From contig NC_081556.1 of the NCBI RefSeq assembly GCF_963082655.1, positions 154,752,559 through 154,816,558 on the forward strand: a stretch of DNA of 64,000 nt. Reading direction: 5' to 3'. The notes under the pieces are model-generated. The model was not told where the DNA came from. It ran no database searches and saw only the letters and a list, made by a program, of their open reading frames with translations. The DNA is from Stomoxys calcitrans (taxonomy: Eukaryota; Arthropoda; Insecta; Diptera; Muscidae). Positions 11,101 through 20,432 of this stretch are shown here, one piece after another. How positions within the stretch are numbered: position 1 is the stretch's first letter; every line of letters starts with the position of its first letter. A program made the translations under genes and the position numbers.

Positions 11101-12985
11101 GAGCCGCCGCTGAGGCGTGAGTTGTAAACTCGACCAGTGTCAAAAATTCCGGTAGCGTCTTCAAGTTAGTATTGGAATTGTGGAGCAATGGGTTGTGTTT
11201 GTAGGGCGTTCTGGTGTGAGCAGACGATGATGTGGAAGTGCAAGTACTTGAGCTGGGTGTCTGCAAAGCTGAATAGGATGATAGGCCTTGATGATCTACT
11301 CCCATCACTTCCTCGTCCTCCTTCAGTATCACCACCAATGTTGGGTCATCCCTTTTCTCGTTTAGCTTTTTCCCCAACGGTTCTGGTATATTGAAGGAAG
11401 TGTGTTTCCGCTGATGCAACTGCCAATCCGCACTATTTGAGTTGGGTATGCGTCTGCGTATATTTTTGCTCAATTTCGCACTGTTGCTGCTGTGCGTAGC
11501 GGCCAACTGGATAAGGGATGTGGATCGAATACTGCTTGGATGGGCTCGAAGGCGATCATGAGATTGTACGTGTGGGAGCTTCGAGGGATCGCTTATGTTC
11601 GAATCAATTTCATCACAGCTAAGATACAGTTCAGGCTTTATCATTAGAGTGGACTTAATGCCACTCTCTTTAACAGCAGGGGCCGAGTCCAGGGACAAAG
11701 CCTTCTCTTTGGTTGATTTAATGGTAGGAGTCTTCGGCCGATTGCTCGAGTTCGGTGAGTTTGGGGGCTTGTCGTGACATGCGGAGGACGAGATTGAGGC
11801 ATTGGCGGATGATGAGCTACTTATTATTTTTATGGTAAGGTTGTTTTTGTTTTTACGATTTCTTTTGGTTTCGATTTTCGGTAGAATTGCACTTGTTGTA
11901 GTAGGTTTGATTTCCGTTTCCGTTTTAAGGGCTAACTCGTAATTGGAGTTTGAAGTCGAAGTGATCTGGTTGTTATCATTGGGCTTGCGCGGGGTAGCGT
12001 TAGCTCGTTTAAACACTTGATTGTCTTTGCTGCGAGTCGTTTGGCAATTATCGTCCACCACCATTGTGCTGGAGGTGTTGCTCGGGGCATTGGCGGCTTC
12101 CGGCACCACATGATCTATTTCGGGAAATTTAAAATAATTGCCATTCTTGTAGCCCGCCGAACTGATAACACCTAATGGTGATGCCGCTAAGTGTAGATTG
12201 TTGATGGATGTCAGTAGTTTAGGTGAATATGTCAAACGGCCTGAGGATAACATGGCTGCTTCGGCCGATGTTAGTATTCTGGGCGATCCTGTGGTCTCAT
12301 CCAATATTAGGCTAGGCGAATTGTTGCCGCCGCTACTATTCTCCTCATGCTTGTCCGCCTTGACACTCTTCGGCTTGGTATTCTCCTTGTCGGTGTCTAT
12401 GGTACACTCCACCGAGGCGGCATTCTTGATGATCAAATGCTGCGGCGAACAAGAGCGTCTTTCGTACAAGGAGAAACGGCGAAATTTCCTCTGCACTTTG
12501 GGCGATGATGGCTCTAAATGCTGTTTGATGAGCGATGTTGTTGCCTTGGGGGTGGGAGGGCCTGTGGCTGAAATCTGCAAAATTCTGGGGCTCTGCTGAT
12601 TATCCACTATTTCCGAGTGATGATCTTTCGAGGGCATGCCTTCCAATTCACTTTGGGTTTTGGCAAACGTTGGCGCATTACTACACAATGTCGTCGTTGA
12701 TGCTGATACGAGCTCTTGCTGCTGCTGATGTTCCGTTGAAACGTCCGTCAGACGTGGCGTTGGAAATTCAAATGGACTCTGCAGAAATTCCATGGGTGTA
12801 AAATACGGTGTACTCTTATTACTTTCGGTGTCATCATCGTCCTCGTCATTGTTGGTGGGAAATGAATACTCAAAGGCAGTGGTGGTGCTGCGCATTAAAT
12901 CCTCTTGACCACGCTGCATTCTTTCGGCTTGACAGACGCTGTTGTTGTTATTATGATTATTAATATTATAGTTGTTGTTCTCCAT
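8114..12985 (-). CDS. PTP-ER: PTP-ER-like protein tyrosine phosphatase
   Basis: A cytoplasmic tyrosine phosphatase of the KIM-containing class (PTP-ER in Drosophila; PTPRR, STEP and HePTP in mammals), which binds and dephosphorylates ERK-type MAP kinases. The start is ATG at 12983-12985 and the stop TAG at 8114-8116. The first ~1000 residues are low-complexity, rich in Ser/Asn/Thr. Three copies of RRGSN-[HQ]-SLTL, the kinase interaction motif, occupy residues about 666-680, 747-762 and 803-817. The C-terminal PTP domain shows KNRYKTILP (about 1083), NANYIK, the WPD loop YPDWPD (Asp 1377), the signature HCSAGIGRTG (Cys 1442, Arg 1448) and a Q-loop-like QRGGMVQNSEQY (about 1592). All catalytic elements are present, although the Q-loop departs from the usual QTxxQY. 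Numbering includes a 72-bp candidate intron (9470-9541); spliced, the product would be 1599 residues. The gene is divergent from Sara, about 9.9 kb away. Confidence 0.92.
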   Translation of the reverse strand: MENNNYNINNHNNNNSVCQAERMQRGQEDLMRSTTTAFEYSFPTNNDEDDDDTESNKSTPYFTPMEFLQSPFEFPTPRLTDVSTEHQQQQELVSASTTTLCSNAPTFAKTQSELEGMPSKDHHSEIVDNQQSPRILQISATGPPTPKATTSLIKQHLEPSSPKVQRKFRRFSLYERRSCSPQHLIIKNAASVECTIDTDKENTKPKSVKADKHEENSSGGNNSPSLILDETTGSPRILTSAEAAMLSSGRLTYSPKLLTSINNLHLAASPLGVISSAGYKNGNYFKFPEIDHVVPEAANAPSNTSSTMVVDDNCQTTRSKDNQVFKRANATPRKPNDNNQITSTSNSNYELALKTETEIKPTTTSAILPKIETKRNRKNKNNLTIKIISSSSSANASISSSACHDKPPNSPNSSNRPKTPTIKSTKEKALSLDSAPAVKESGIKSTLMIKPELYLSCDEIDSNISDPSKLPHVQSHDRLRAHPSSIRSTSLIQLAATHSSNSAKLSKNIRRRIPNSNSADWQLHQRKHTSFNIPEPLGKKLNEKRDDPTLVVILKEDEEVMGVDHQGLSSYSALQTPSSSTCTSTSSSAHTRTPYKHNPLLHNSNTNLKTLPEFLTLVEFTTHASAAAPGPVEHPYKQKSMDLPSTSAASSAQGGRPPNSSSSTNLLQRRGSNHSLTLNLHSQSYSNLLGSCRSGLSVSNYSLGSVGNSTNNLNSKSSCNLNITTSQSSQTTNTVSAVNSQGAKQSLFRRRGSNQSLTLTNLSCGNLNSFASQHSLNVDRNHMTTLARPAANVSLSTTPRRGLLERRGSNQSLTLNMSSSFGGIGSERGALGNSSINLGDAAKAEEETKASHSTLMPNCSVHSHQRRFFSSESLNRNNSQFGELNPPHKRNANQVCFGSANDLKPSPDMGSSHHHLESENQTQAEHFDFKETSVCTCPSIRNIMTKPLSPQTTSEEFKIYLANIQMLQNASNTLNQNDLIKLNYIFDNSYASRSKSIADQSIPILMSTHNQSSKEAETPPPVMVSNSEDCEIIERYMQVVSKILQSLQLDEEEQKRMFRSLHKEFWDLPLNHQEKPMVFGSQTKNRYKTILPNENSRVILEKESKILMDMLDNCPNLEGVDSALASALTKPTFPNTEEVPYINANYIKVSMPEMELLSFILKYFLLSLFPMQGPDYTSKCYIATQGPLPNTIYEFWLMIYQNTKKYIKISKGPDSPSRRQGKPLQQYYQKIVMLTNFMENNRQKCSIYFPVDLNEIFITTPREEVVQASAQFAEFISPFLCEEEMDTEVDDIEGNEVKVISITCTKAEVAEELRGHVPNSKSFFVMRNVGIVKKNGFSIRKIIILYCVNFTAEVSNNPFLLLNKFVCYHYWYPDWPDHRSPRDINTLLDISLHVANLGKCESEFEVFNDAASTPPSHVNAQSTELYQQDIFNAVQPLPVIHCSAGIGRTGCMTAILNGIRQVRQSLAYSLTSMAANAAKQATSAQALSPVDFRLPQQFLEEDMLLLEAPLPTEIDCSFTRNTLMYMRYILKMELKIKQQEQQPLQLEELDAKPPPPPPQFEDNWRLPSIAELPKMPNIFVDVLGIVCNLRLQRGGMVQNSEQYELIHRALCLYLKRTFALKRF
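9470..9541 (-). other. Probable 72-bp in-frame intron inside the PTP domain
   Basis: On the minus strand, CATAAAA|GTGAGTATGCC at 9542/9541 is a strong donor. CTCTTTCCTATGCAG|GGTCCTGAC at 9470/9469 is a strong acceptor with a pyrimidine tract. Removing 72 nt joins NANYIK directly to GPDYTSKCYIATQGP, restoring the spacing normal in PTP domains. The segment has no stop and keeps the frame, so retention would insert 24 residues, several of them hydrophobic. Confidence 0.8.
10535..10990 (-). other. Region with three kinase interaction motifs (KIM) in PTP-ER
   Basis: Motif copies are encoded at 10946-10990 (LLQRRGSNHSLTLNL), 10700-10747 (LFRRRGSNQSLTLTNL) and 10535-10579 (LLERRGSNQSLTLNM). Mammalian MAPK-binding phosphatases carry one such motif, with a Ser in RRGSN that PKA phosphorylates to release ERK. 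Here all three Ser residues and flanking Arg pairs are intact. Confidence 0.85.
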
Positions 12986-13011
12986 ATCCTTGGTAAAGGT
13001 TTTTTGCTCGC

Positions 13012-13048
<37 letters not shown>

Positions 13049-14099
13049 TTTCTAGCCGCCTTTTTGGGTGGTATTTGGTGTTGTCACCACTCTCTCTCAC
13101 TAAATCTATTGACTATATGCGGCCCACAGGTAGTCGTGTTTGCGTTCCCTCAAAAAAGGATAAGAGGAGGCGCCTCCTAGTCTGGCATTCATATTTAAAA
13201 CACTGCTAATATAAAAAAAACAGGTAAATCCAATGCATGGACCATATTGTGTTATGTACTTACTCTGGTTGTTAAATATAATCCCAAAGATTAGCATTTA
13301 TTAGATTTTAAGTAGTTTCATTTATTCCAAGAAGTGCCAAGATTTAGTGTTTTATTGACGTTGGCGGCTATCGGTAGCTGTGTTTATCTCGTTTTTGTTG
13401 TTGGCGTGGTCGATCGATCGTTTGGGCCGGTCGTCAGGTAGGACTCTCGCATTGCCCACACACTTCTAATGTGGACATTTAGTGGAAAGCCTATGACCAT
13501 GGGTGTTGTCGCGATTCATTCGTTTTTAACGATTCCTTTCGTCTTCGCCGTTAGGTATTAACACCAATGTCATCCTCGTGATCAGACAATCAGATCTAAA
13601 ATCGGAAATATCGGAATTATTATCACTTGGAGGATGCTTATGAATGATTTCATTCGATGTCGTTGTAGAGACTGAGTGTGTAATTCCAAGATTAGATTAT
13701 CAAAGAATTTCATGCAATTGTTTATTTTTGTGCCTTTAATATTCACACAAACGGACACACGCAAACAAGTGCCGTGTAAAATGCGCAGATAATCGTTTGT
13801 CGTGCCACTAGGCGTACCCCAGATTGTATACACAAGTATTATTATTAATTAAAAAACAAGCCAGCTTGATCCCTTGATCTGTAGTAGGCTTGATAGGATT
13901 TCAGTGCACTTTGACCCCTTGACAGGTGTACCCCTCCCTGCCATTTCCCTAATCGAAAAGGTTGAAATGAATTTCTGGGAATTACCAAGACACTCAATTC
14001 AATGAACGTGCACATATACCGACTGTGGTAGATGCAGATGTTGTTGCGGTATCGACAATAAAATACCCTACAGCATATACATATAAGTTGATATTGGAC
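12986..14099. other. 5' flank of the PTP-ER-like gene
   Basis: There is a (CT)n microsatellite at about 13010-13045, immediately upstream of the initiator ATG and hence probably in the 5' UTR or promoter as a (GA)n tract on the sense strand. GA repeats in fly promoters can bind GAGA factor (established for Drosophila; inferred here). No coding exon is recognised in the remainder, and no TATA box was assigned. Confidence 0.4.
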
Positions 14100-14345
14100 A
14101 ATACCACTATATTGGCCCTATATCTGAACAGATTTTGATGGCATTTCGATGAAATCCATACCAAATTTCTGGCAAATTTGTGTAAAATTGTAACGAACCC
14201 ATACGTGTAAATCTTAAGCTCTTAATCTGAACCGACATTGATAATATTCACCAGAAATGTCAAGTCATAGGAGAATGAGGAGGATCGGTTGAAAAATTAC
14301 CGCATTATTACAATATTACTTAAAACCTGACGAACATATATATGG
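14100..14345 (+). repeat. Family A3 dispersed repeat fragment
   Basis: The phrases CCTGAACCGA, TGAAATTCACC, AATGTCAAGAG and GAGAATCG recur with variation at 16225-16620 and 17345-17680. These look like diverged modules of the same class as families A1/A2 (short 'Tctatatg...ccgat' units), but without a recognisable head or tail. No ORF. Confidence 0.4.
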
Positions 14346-14706
14346 GAGCCATAACTCCCATAGTTGGGCATGGAATAACTATGAGTATCTCACAGGCTGG
14401 AACTTTGAGCTACAATCTGTGTGGTGTTCTTCGTTATCATGAGAAGCTTAGATGGAAGCTAACGGGCGCGTCCACAAGTTGGGGCTCCATCCGGAGTCGC
14501 TGACAATCAGCGGTATCGAGTGGAGAGACTCAGTGAGAGGCCGGGTGGCACTGACAAGGCGTGAAATTGACGCCTTTAAATAACCAATGGCCATCATGTT
14601 CCCGCGCCGATCGATCGTAAAGACCGGAATGAGCTTGCTCGCCTATAGGTGCTTGACGAGGATCGCCACCTCCACATGAAAATGAGGCTACAACAACAAC
14701 AAGACA
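14346..14706 (+). repeat. Dispersed repeat family B, copy with CAACAACAACAA tail
   Basis: This copy runs from CACAGGCTGGAACTTTGAGC to GAGGCTACAACAACAACAAG. The block GACGCCTTTAAATAACCAATGG is shared with the reverse copy at 6230-6775. A CAA-rich 3' end and lack of coding capacity suggest a non-autonomous retroposon. Confidence 0.6.
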
Positions 14707-14911
14707 TTGTGCATACTTTTGGGCAGAAATCAGCAAAATTGTAATAACTACGACTCTATTAGGACATATATATCAGTGGTACATAAAAATTTAAATTTCG
14801 TGCACTTATGCTCTTTGTTTCGGTCGTTGTTGAGACGGCAACGAGTGAACATGTACACGGGAGTACGAAGCTTTTATCTGTTTTCCTTATTTAACGTTAG
14901 AAATAACCAAA

Positions 14912-16216
14912 ACAAGTAAAAAGGCGAAGTTCGGCCGGGCCGAACTTTGGATACCCACCACCTCGGTTATATATGTAAACCACCTTTCATCAAAATCCGG
15001 TGAAAATTGCATACCTTATGTCCCAAAGCAGTTATATCGAAATATGTTCCGATTTGGACCAAATACTAATAAGTACAAGTCATTATTCAATTGTGTATTA
15101 CAAAACATTGGTCTTTTTAATAGCTATATCTAAAAATCTGAACCATATACAACATGGATGTCGAAAATCCTAACATAAGTCACTGTGTCAAATTTCAGTG
15201 AAATGGGATTATAAATGCGCCCGTTATGGGGCCCAGATTTTAAATCGAGATATCGGTCTATATGTGGCAGCCATATGCAAATCTTGATCGATCTAGATGA
15301 AATATCGGACAATAAATGCGCCTTTTATGGGCCCAAAACATTAAATTGAGAGATCTGTCCATATGGCAGCTATATCCAAACCTGGACCGATCTGAGTGAA
15401 ATTGCAGAAGGATGTCGAAGGGCCTAACACAATTCACTGTCCGAAATTTCGGCGACATCGGACAATAAATGCGCATTTTTGTGGGCCCAAATCAAGGGAT
15501 AGGTCTATTTGGCAGCTGTATCCAAATCTGATCCGATCAGGGCAAAATTGAAGAAAAATGCAGAAGGGCCTAAGACAACTTACTGTCCCAAATATCAGCA
15601 AAATCAGATAATAAATGTGGCTTTTATGGGCCTAAGACCCTAAATAGGAGAATCGTTCTATATGACAGCATATCCAAATCTGGACCGATCGGGGCTAAAT
15701 TGACGAAAAATGTCGAAGGGGCTAAGACAACTCACTCTCCCAAATTTCAGCAAAATTGGAAAATAAATGTGGCTTTTATGGGCCTAATACCCTAAATCGG
15801 AAGATCGGCAAATATGGCAGCTATAACCAAATTTGGACCGATCTGGGCCAAAATGACGAAGGATGTCGAAGGGCCTAACACAACTCACTCTCTCAAATTT
15901 CAGCAAAATCGGATAATAAATGTGGCTTTTATTGGCCTAAGACCATAAATCGGCGGATCGGTCTATATGGGGGCTATATCAAGATATAGTCCGATATAGC
16001 CCATCTTCGAACTTAACCCGCTTATGGACAAAAAAAAGAATCTGTGTAAAGTTTCAGCTCAATATCTCTATTTTTAAAGACTGGAGCGTGATTTCAACAG
16101 ACAGACGGACGGTCTAGATCGTCTTAGATTTTTACGCTGATCAAGAATAGGGAATTTCGAAGTGTTGCAATCGGAATGACAAAATGAATATACCCCCTCC
16201 TTCTGTGGTGGGTATT
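14912..16216 (+). repeat. Family A1 dispersed repeat, copy 1
   Basis: The head is AAGTTCGGCCGGGCCGAACTT, a near-perfect palindrome, followed by GGATACCCACCACCTCGG. The tail ends TTCTGTGGTGGGTAT. The stretch TACCCACCACC near the head is the inverse of GGTGGTGGGTA at the tail. The interior is a run of roughly 150-170-bp degenerate units, each with TCTATATGGCAGCTATAT, GGACCGATCTGGGCCAAA and AATAAATG.GGCTTTTATGGG. No protein-coding capacity. Other copies: 39299-40080, 41417-42615, and partial ones at 49541-49640 and 62415-63230. Confidence 0.8.
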
Positions 16217-16224
16217 GCTAAATT

Positions 16225-16620
16225 TGAGAAGATCGGTTGATAAATGCGCTTGCAAAGGCTGTAGAAGTGAAAATCGGACAATGTATATGCACATGTGTAT
16301 GGGAGATATATTTAAACCTGAACCGATTTCTATGAAATTCACCGGTAATGTCAAGAGTTACAAGAGAATCGATTGTGTCAAATTTCTTGAACATTGGTTA
16401 ATAAATTACCACATTGTAGCAATATTAGTCCAAATTGCTAGCTTTATCCCAATTGAAGCAATTGCAATAGGTTTCGTCTCCAGGCCAAAAAGATGTTTGT
16501 GCAAAATTGAAAGATGTTCGCATGATAATTGGCGACCTGTACTTTGTACACAAATTAACAAGGATAGACAGACAAACGAACATTGCTAATTCGATGCGTT
16601 TACTTATCAATGGGTCTAAC
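16225..16620 (+). repeat. Family A3 dispersed repeat fragment
   Basis: This sits directly after A1 copy 1 and shares the phrases GAACCGATTTCTATGAAATT, CACCGGTAATGTCAAGAG and ACATTG.AGCAATATTAG with 14100-14345. No ORF of note. Confidence 0.4.
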
Positions 16621-16679
16621 TCTCCTCCTTCTGTATTTTACAAGCAAATGCGCTAAGTTATAATATCTTGTACCAGGCA

Positions 16680-17290
16680 CGGGATAGCTATTAGCCCCAC
16701 CCAGACGGGAACCTTCAGCTCCGGTCTGTGGGGTGTTCATCATTGTCACGAGAATTCAATCCCATGGCAGCCGGTTGTATGTACCGGATTGACCCGATGG
16801 AGTCCTTCCTCGGCAAGGACTGCCGCTTTAGTGTACAACACAATGCTACTACAACAACGAGCAACTTAACTGGGAGCTACCTAGCACGTCCATAGGTTCC
16901 GGATAGTGGAATGCTCCATACCGAGTCGCTGCAACGACAGTCACGCACAATCAGCGGTACCGAGAGTCCCAGTGAGAGGGTGGCGGCACCGGCTCTTGCA
17001 TAAATAATGAGTGCCTATTATGCTCTATATAACGAGACGAGTCATTGGCGCCTTAAAATAACCAGTGGCCGGAACGAGTTTGCTTACCGGACCGGAACGA
17101 GCTAGCTCATTATAGGAGATTGATGAGGATCGCAACCTCCACATATAAATGAGGCTACAAAAGCATTTTACCACAGTAGTCAATCCCATGGCAGCCGATT
17201 GTACGCTGACCTGATGGAGTTCTTCATCGGCAAGGACTGCCGTCTCAGTGTATAACACACTGCTACAACAACAACAACAACCACAGTAGT
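16680..17290 (+). repeat. Dispersed repeat family B, rearranged double copy
   Basis: The CCCATGGCAGCCGGTTGTA module occurs twice, at about 16763 and 17187, each ending in a CAACAACAA run (about 16850 and 17265). The GCGCC..AAATAACCAGTGGCC block lies between them. The order suggests one family B copy inserted in or duplicated over another. Confidence 0.55.
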
Positions 17291-17344
17291 GGTGTGGGGT
17301 ATAAGAAAACCAGAAGGAAAGCAAAAGTCGTGCGGTGCTGACAG

Positions 17345-17680
17345 TATAATACCCTACACCTACCCTCTAAGTGCTAAGTGGTAGATATATTTACGCCTGA
17401 ACCAACTTTGATGCACCTCGACGGATGTTTTCAGATGGGTTATTAAACAATCAGTACCAAATTTCGAGCAAAGATGTTTAACTGATGTTTGACTAAACTT
17501 CTTAGATTTTGTGAAAGTCATCGAGGAAAGCGTTGTACAAAATTTTGGCAAGATTGGTCAATGAATGCGCTTGCAGTGGCTCTAGAAAATCGGGCAATAT
17601 ACATATATCACAGCGATATCTAAATCTGAACCGATTACTATGAAATTCACCAGCAATATAAAGAGTCATAAGAAAATACA
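17345..17680 (+). repeat. Family A3 dispersed repeat fragment
   Basis: It contains GAACCGATTACTATGAAATT and CACCAGCAATATAAAGAG, matching the other A3 fragments. The SINE at 17683 begins at its end. No gene is seen. Confidence 0.4.
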
Positions 17681-17682
17681 CC

Positions 17683-17965
17683 GTAGCGCAGAGGTTAGCA
17701 TGTCCACCTATGACGCTGAACGCCTGGGTTCGAATCCTGGCGATACCAACAGAAAAAATTTTCAGCGGTGGTTTTCCCCTCCTCATGCTGGCAACATTTG
17801 TGAGGTACTATGCCATGTAAAACTTCTCTCCAAAGGGGTGTGGTAATGCGGCACGCCGTTCGGACTCGGCTATAAAAAGGAGGCCCCTTATCATTGAGCT
17901 AAAACTTGAATCGGACTGCACTCATTGATATATGAGAGGTTTGCCCCTGTTCCTTAGTGGAATGT
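17683..17965 (+). mobile_element. tRNA-derived SINE, full-length-looking copy
   Basis: The 5' region reads CCGTAGCGCAGAGGTTAGCA (RNA polymerase III A-box-like TAGCGCAGAGG) and, about 35 bp later, GGGTTCGAATCC (B box). A tRNA-unrelated body follows, with CACGCCGTTCGGACTCGGCT, AAAAGGAGGCCCCTTATCAT, TTGAGCTAAAACTTGAATCG and CCCTGTTCCTTAGTGGAATG, ending near GGGCAAATTT. Reverse copies occur at 45542-45840, 50157-50455 and, partial, at 25660-25880. Tail fragments occur at 6800-6900, 7117-7217 and 32665-32720. Confidence 0.88.
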
Positions 17966-20420
17966 TTATGGGCAAATTTTGCAAATTTGAAGTCATTCAC
18001 AATCCTATGATGGAGGATATAAAAAATGGGATATAGCGATTGTGTGCCGCAACGGCGTTCGAAAATGTCTTTACAGAATAAAACTTCACACCTTATTAAT
18101 TTGGCAAAAAGGAAGAAGCTTTGGTCAAAATGATGTTTTGACACTTCAGAAAGCCGAATCATTTCGATCATTCTCACAGCGATTGGCATTGAATTTCAAA
18201 TCTGCAATGAAACTTTGTAAAAGGGATTCATTGATCGTAATTAGGGCGTATTGTCCATAAGGGGAATTTATGCATTAACAAAAAACGGAAACAAATTCAA
18301 CAAACACACACGTTCGTAGCTATATTTCACCACATCCCTACTTCCTTAACACACAAATATTAAGATATTCAAGTGCATAGCAAAACCAACATCGTTTATT
18401 TCTTGAAGTTTTTATGGACCGATATTTGCAATAACCTTATTTGTGTTACATACTTGTGCGTGGTATAACAATCACACATTAATTAGCTTGTGTCTGTATG
18501 TTTATACAAAGGAAATCATAACATTGCGCTGGCTGGATTGTTCCTACTTTTTTTTTTTAAACCTTTCCAACTTCTGTTCCGGTTACTAAGTTTCATTAAC
18601 ACTGTGGGGCGATGTGAAATGAAATCTCACTCATCCGCGTACATCTCACACATATCGACGTACATATTGAATACACGAGTATATATGTATGTACGTAGCT
18701 ACGTATGTAGATGCAAGTGAGTATTATATATACAAATCGTTTATGAATCTGGAATGTATTTGTTGAAATGTACGGACATACGTACGTCGAGTTAATTGAA
18801 AAGAAGAGTGTGGTCGGTGTTGGTCTTTAGGTGATGGGAGTAGGGGAGGGATGATGGGTTTGTTAGCAATTGGTTAATAAAAATAATTATAAACAAATCA
18901 CACAACATGCAAATAAGCACTTTTTCTGAGATTGTGGTATGTACTGCTATAGAGAGTAGTAGTGGTATATGGTGATGATGATGGTTATGGTGATGGTGGT
19001 ACCTACTGAAGAAGAAGACAGCGGCAGCAACAGCAATCTAAGGTGAGAATACATCTCGTCGGCACATCTCGCAAAGCTAACACGAGATATAAAGCAAGTC
19101 GAAGAACAATTGGCAATGACTGGCAGCCAGCAGCGTCAGTGCCACCGCCAACAATAATTTTGTTTTTGGTTTTGTGTGCGTTCTTCTTTCTGCCTTTGTT
19201 ATTATTATTATTATTATTACTATTGGTGTTTTGTGTATTTTCGTATCTAATAGATTTCTATTTTCGTTACAAAACTCATTCACTCGAACGAACAACCTCC
19301 TCTCACCAATGGCATCGGTACGGGGGGGCATAGATGGAGGTGGCGATCGCTTTGGATTGGAGGAGTAACAAGAACGCTTATTAAATGTTGCTTGTACAGC
19401 TTAATGAAGGTCTTGTTTATTTTAAGTGACCAACCGACCAACCAAACTAACACATCAAGTTCAATGAAGTGTTCATCGTTTCTATTTTTATGATGATTAG
19501 AGCTGTTCGCTGAACTATCTGTGAAGATGTTAATGCTAGGCAGTTCCTTTTTGGCACTTTCGCTATCGAGGATTCGCTTACTCTCTTTCGATCTATTACT
19601 TCGATTTTTGTTTATTTATTTTTTGTTAATCCATCAAAACGAAATTTACAAGAGCAAATTCTCCACAATGTTTGTGTGTGCGTCAAAACACTTTCCAATA
19701 AACTAAATCTCTTTTTCTTTTCGTCTGTCGTTGGCTCAACTCTGCATGAGTCCTCCTCACAACACATTCCCTCTTTCGGGGCAATGTAGTAAATGAGGTG
19801 TCATAGCCCGTATTTTCTTTAAAAACATCGCAATTTTCACACACAGATTTTTGTCGTTTGCTTTGGCCTCAACTCGCTCGAAGGGCCACCGTTAAACTTT
19901 GATTTTTGTGAATTTGATCGTTTCAATTCTAACGTAGATTTTTAATATTTCAATTTCGCTTGTTATTCCACAAGCAATAAATTCCAAATTCTTAATTTTC
20001 TATTTTGTAGATGGTTTTTTTTTTCGTTCTTATTAAAGGCAGACACAGTGAAAAATCTTTAATATACACGAGAGCCAGAAAGTATCTAACAGATACAGAT
20101 ACTCCCAGGGATGAATGAATTGCGTAGTGTGCAGTGTCGAAAAGAATAGTAGTAGTAAAATACAAATATTGTGTTTTTTATTTTAATTTTGTTGTCCCAT
20201 GTTTTTCTTACATGTAAAAAGAGATTGATTTTATCGTTTTATCATTACATTCTATTTTTTCTAACAAATATTTATGTAAAAATGAATTGATTTCATTACA
20301 TTCTATTTGTTTTTTTTTTTTTGGGTGTTCACACCAGAGCATTATTTTGAGCGTCGGATTGCAAAAATGCAACTCTCCACACAAATCCCTCAAAAGAAAA
20401 CAAGGCGGATTTAACAATCG
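17966..20420. other. Intergenic sequence between PTP-ER and Sara
   Basis: No ORF with family features. The region holds short runs such as GATGATGATGG near 18975 and TTATTATTATTATTATTA near 19200. Upstream non-coding exons or enhancers of either divergent gene could lie here, but nothing in the bases identifies them. Confidence 0.3.
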
Positions 20421-20432
20421 TAAACAGCTGAG

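Noticed and set aside
12198..12801. Plus-strand ORFs across 8.1-12.9 kb (for example 12198-12599)
   Set aside because: Antisense shadows of the long PTP-ER coding region, with no domain features.
14912..16216. A CRISPR-like array of regularly spaced repeats
   Set aside because: The units are degenerate, the spacers are also repeats, and this is a eukaryotic genome. It is the internal structure of family A1.
17683..17750. A tRNA gene
   Set aside because: The A and B boxes are present but the cloverleaf is not credible, the sequence continues into a repeated tRNA-unrelated body, and several copies share that body. It is a SINE head.
18975..19060. A possible non-coding first exon ending AATCTAAG|GTGAGAAT
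   Set aside because: It is one isolated donor-like site with no acceptor partner or conserved sequence to support it.
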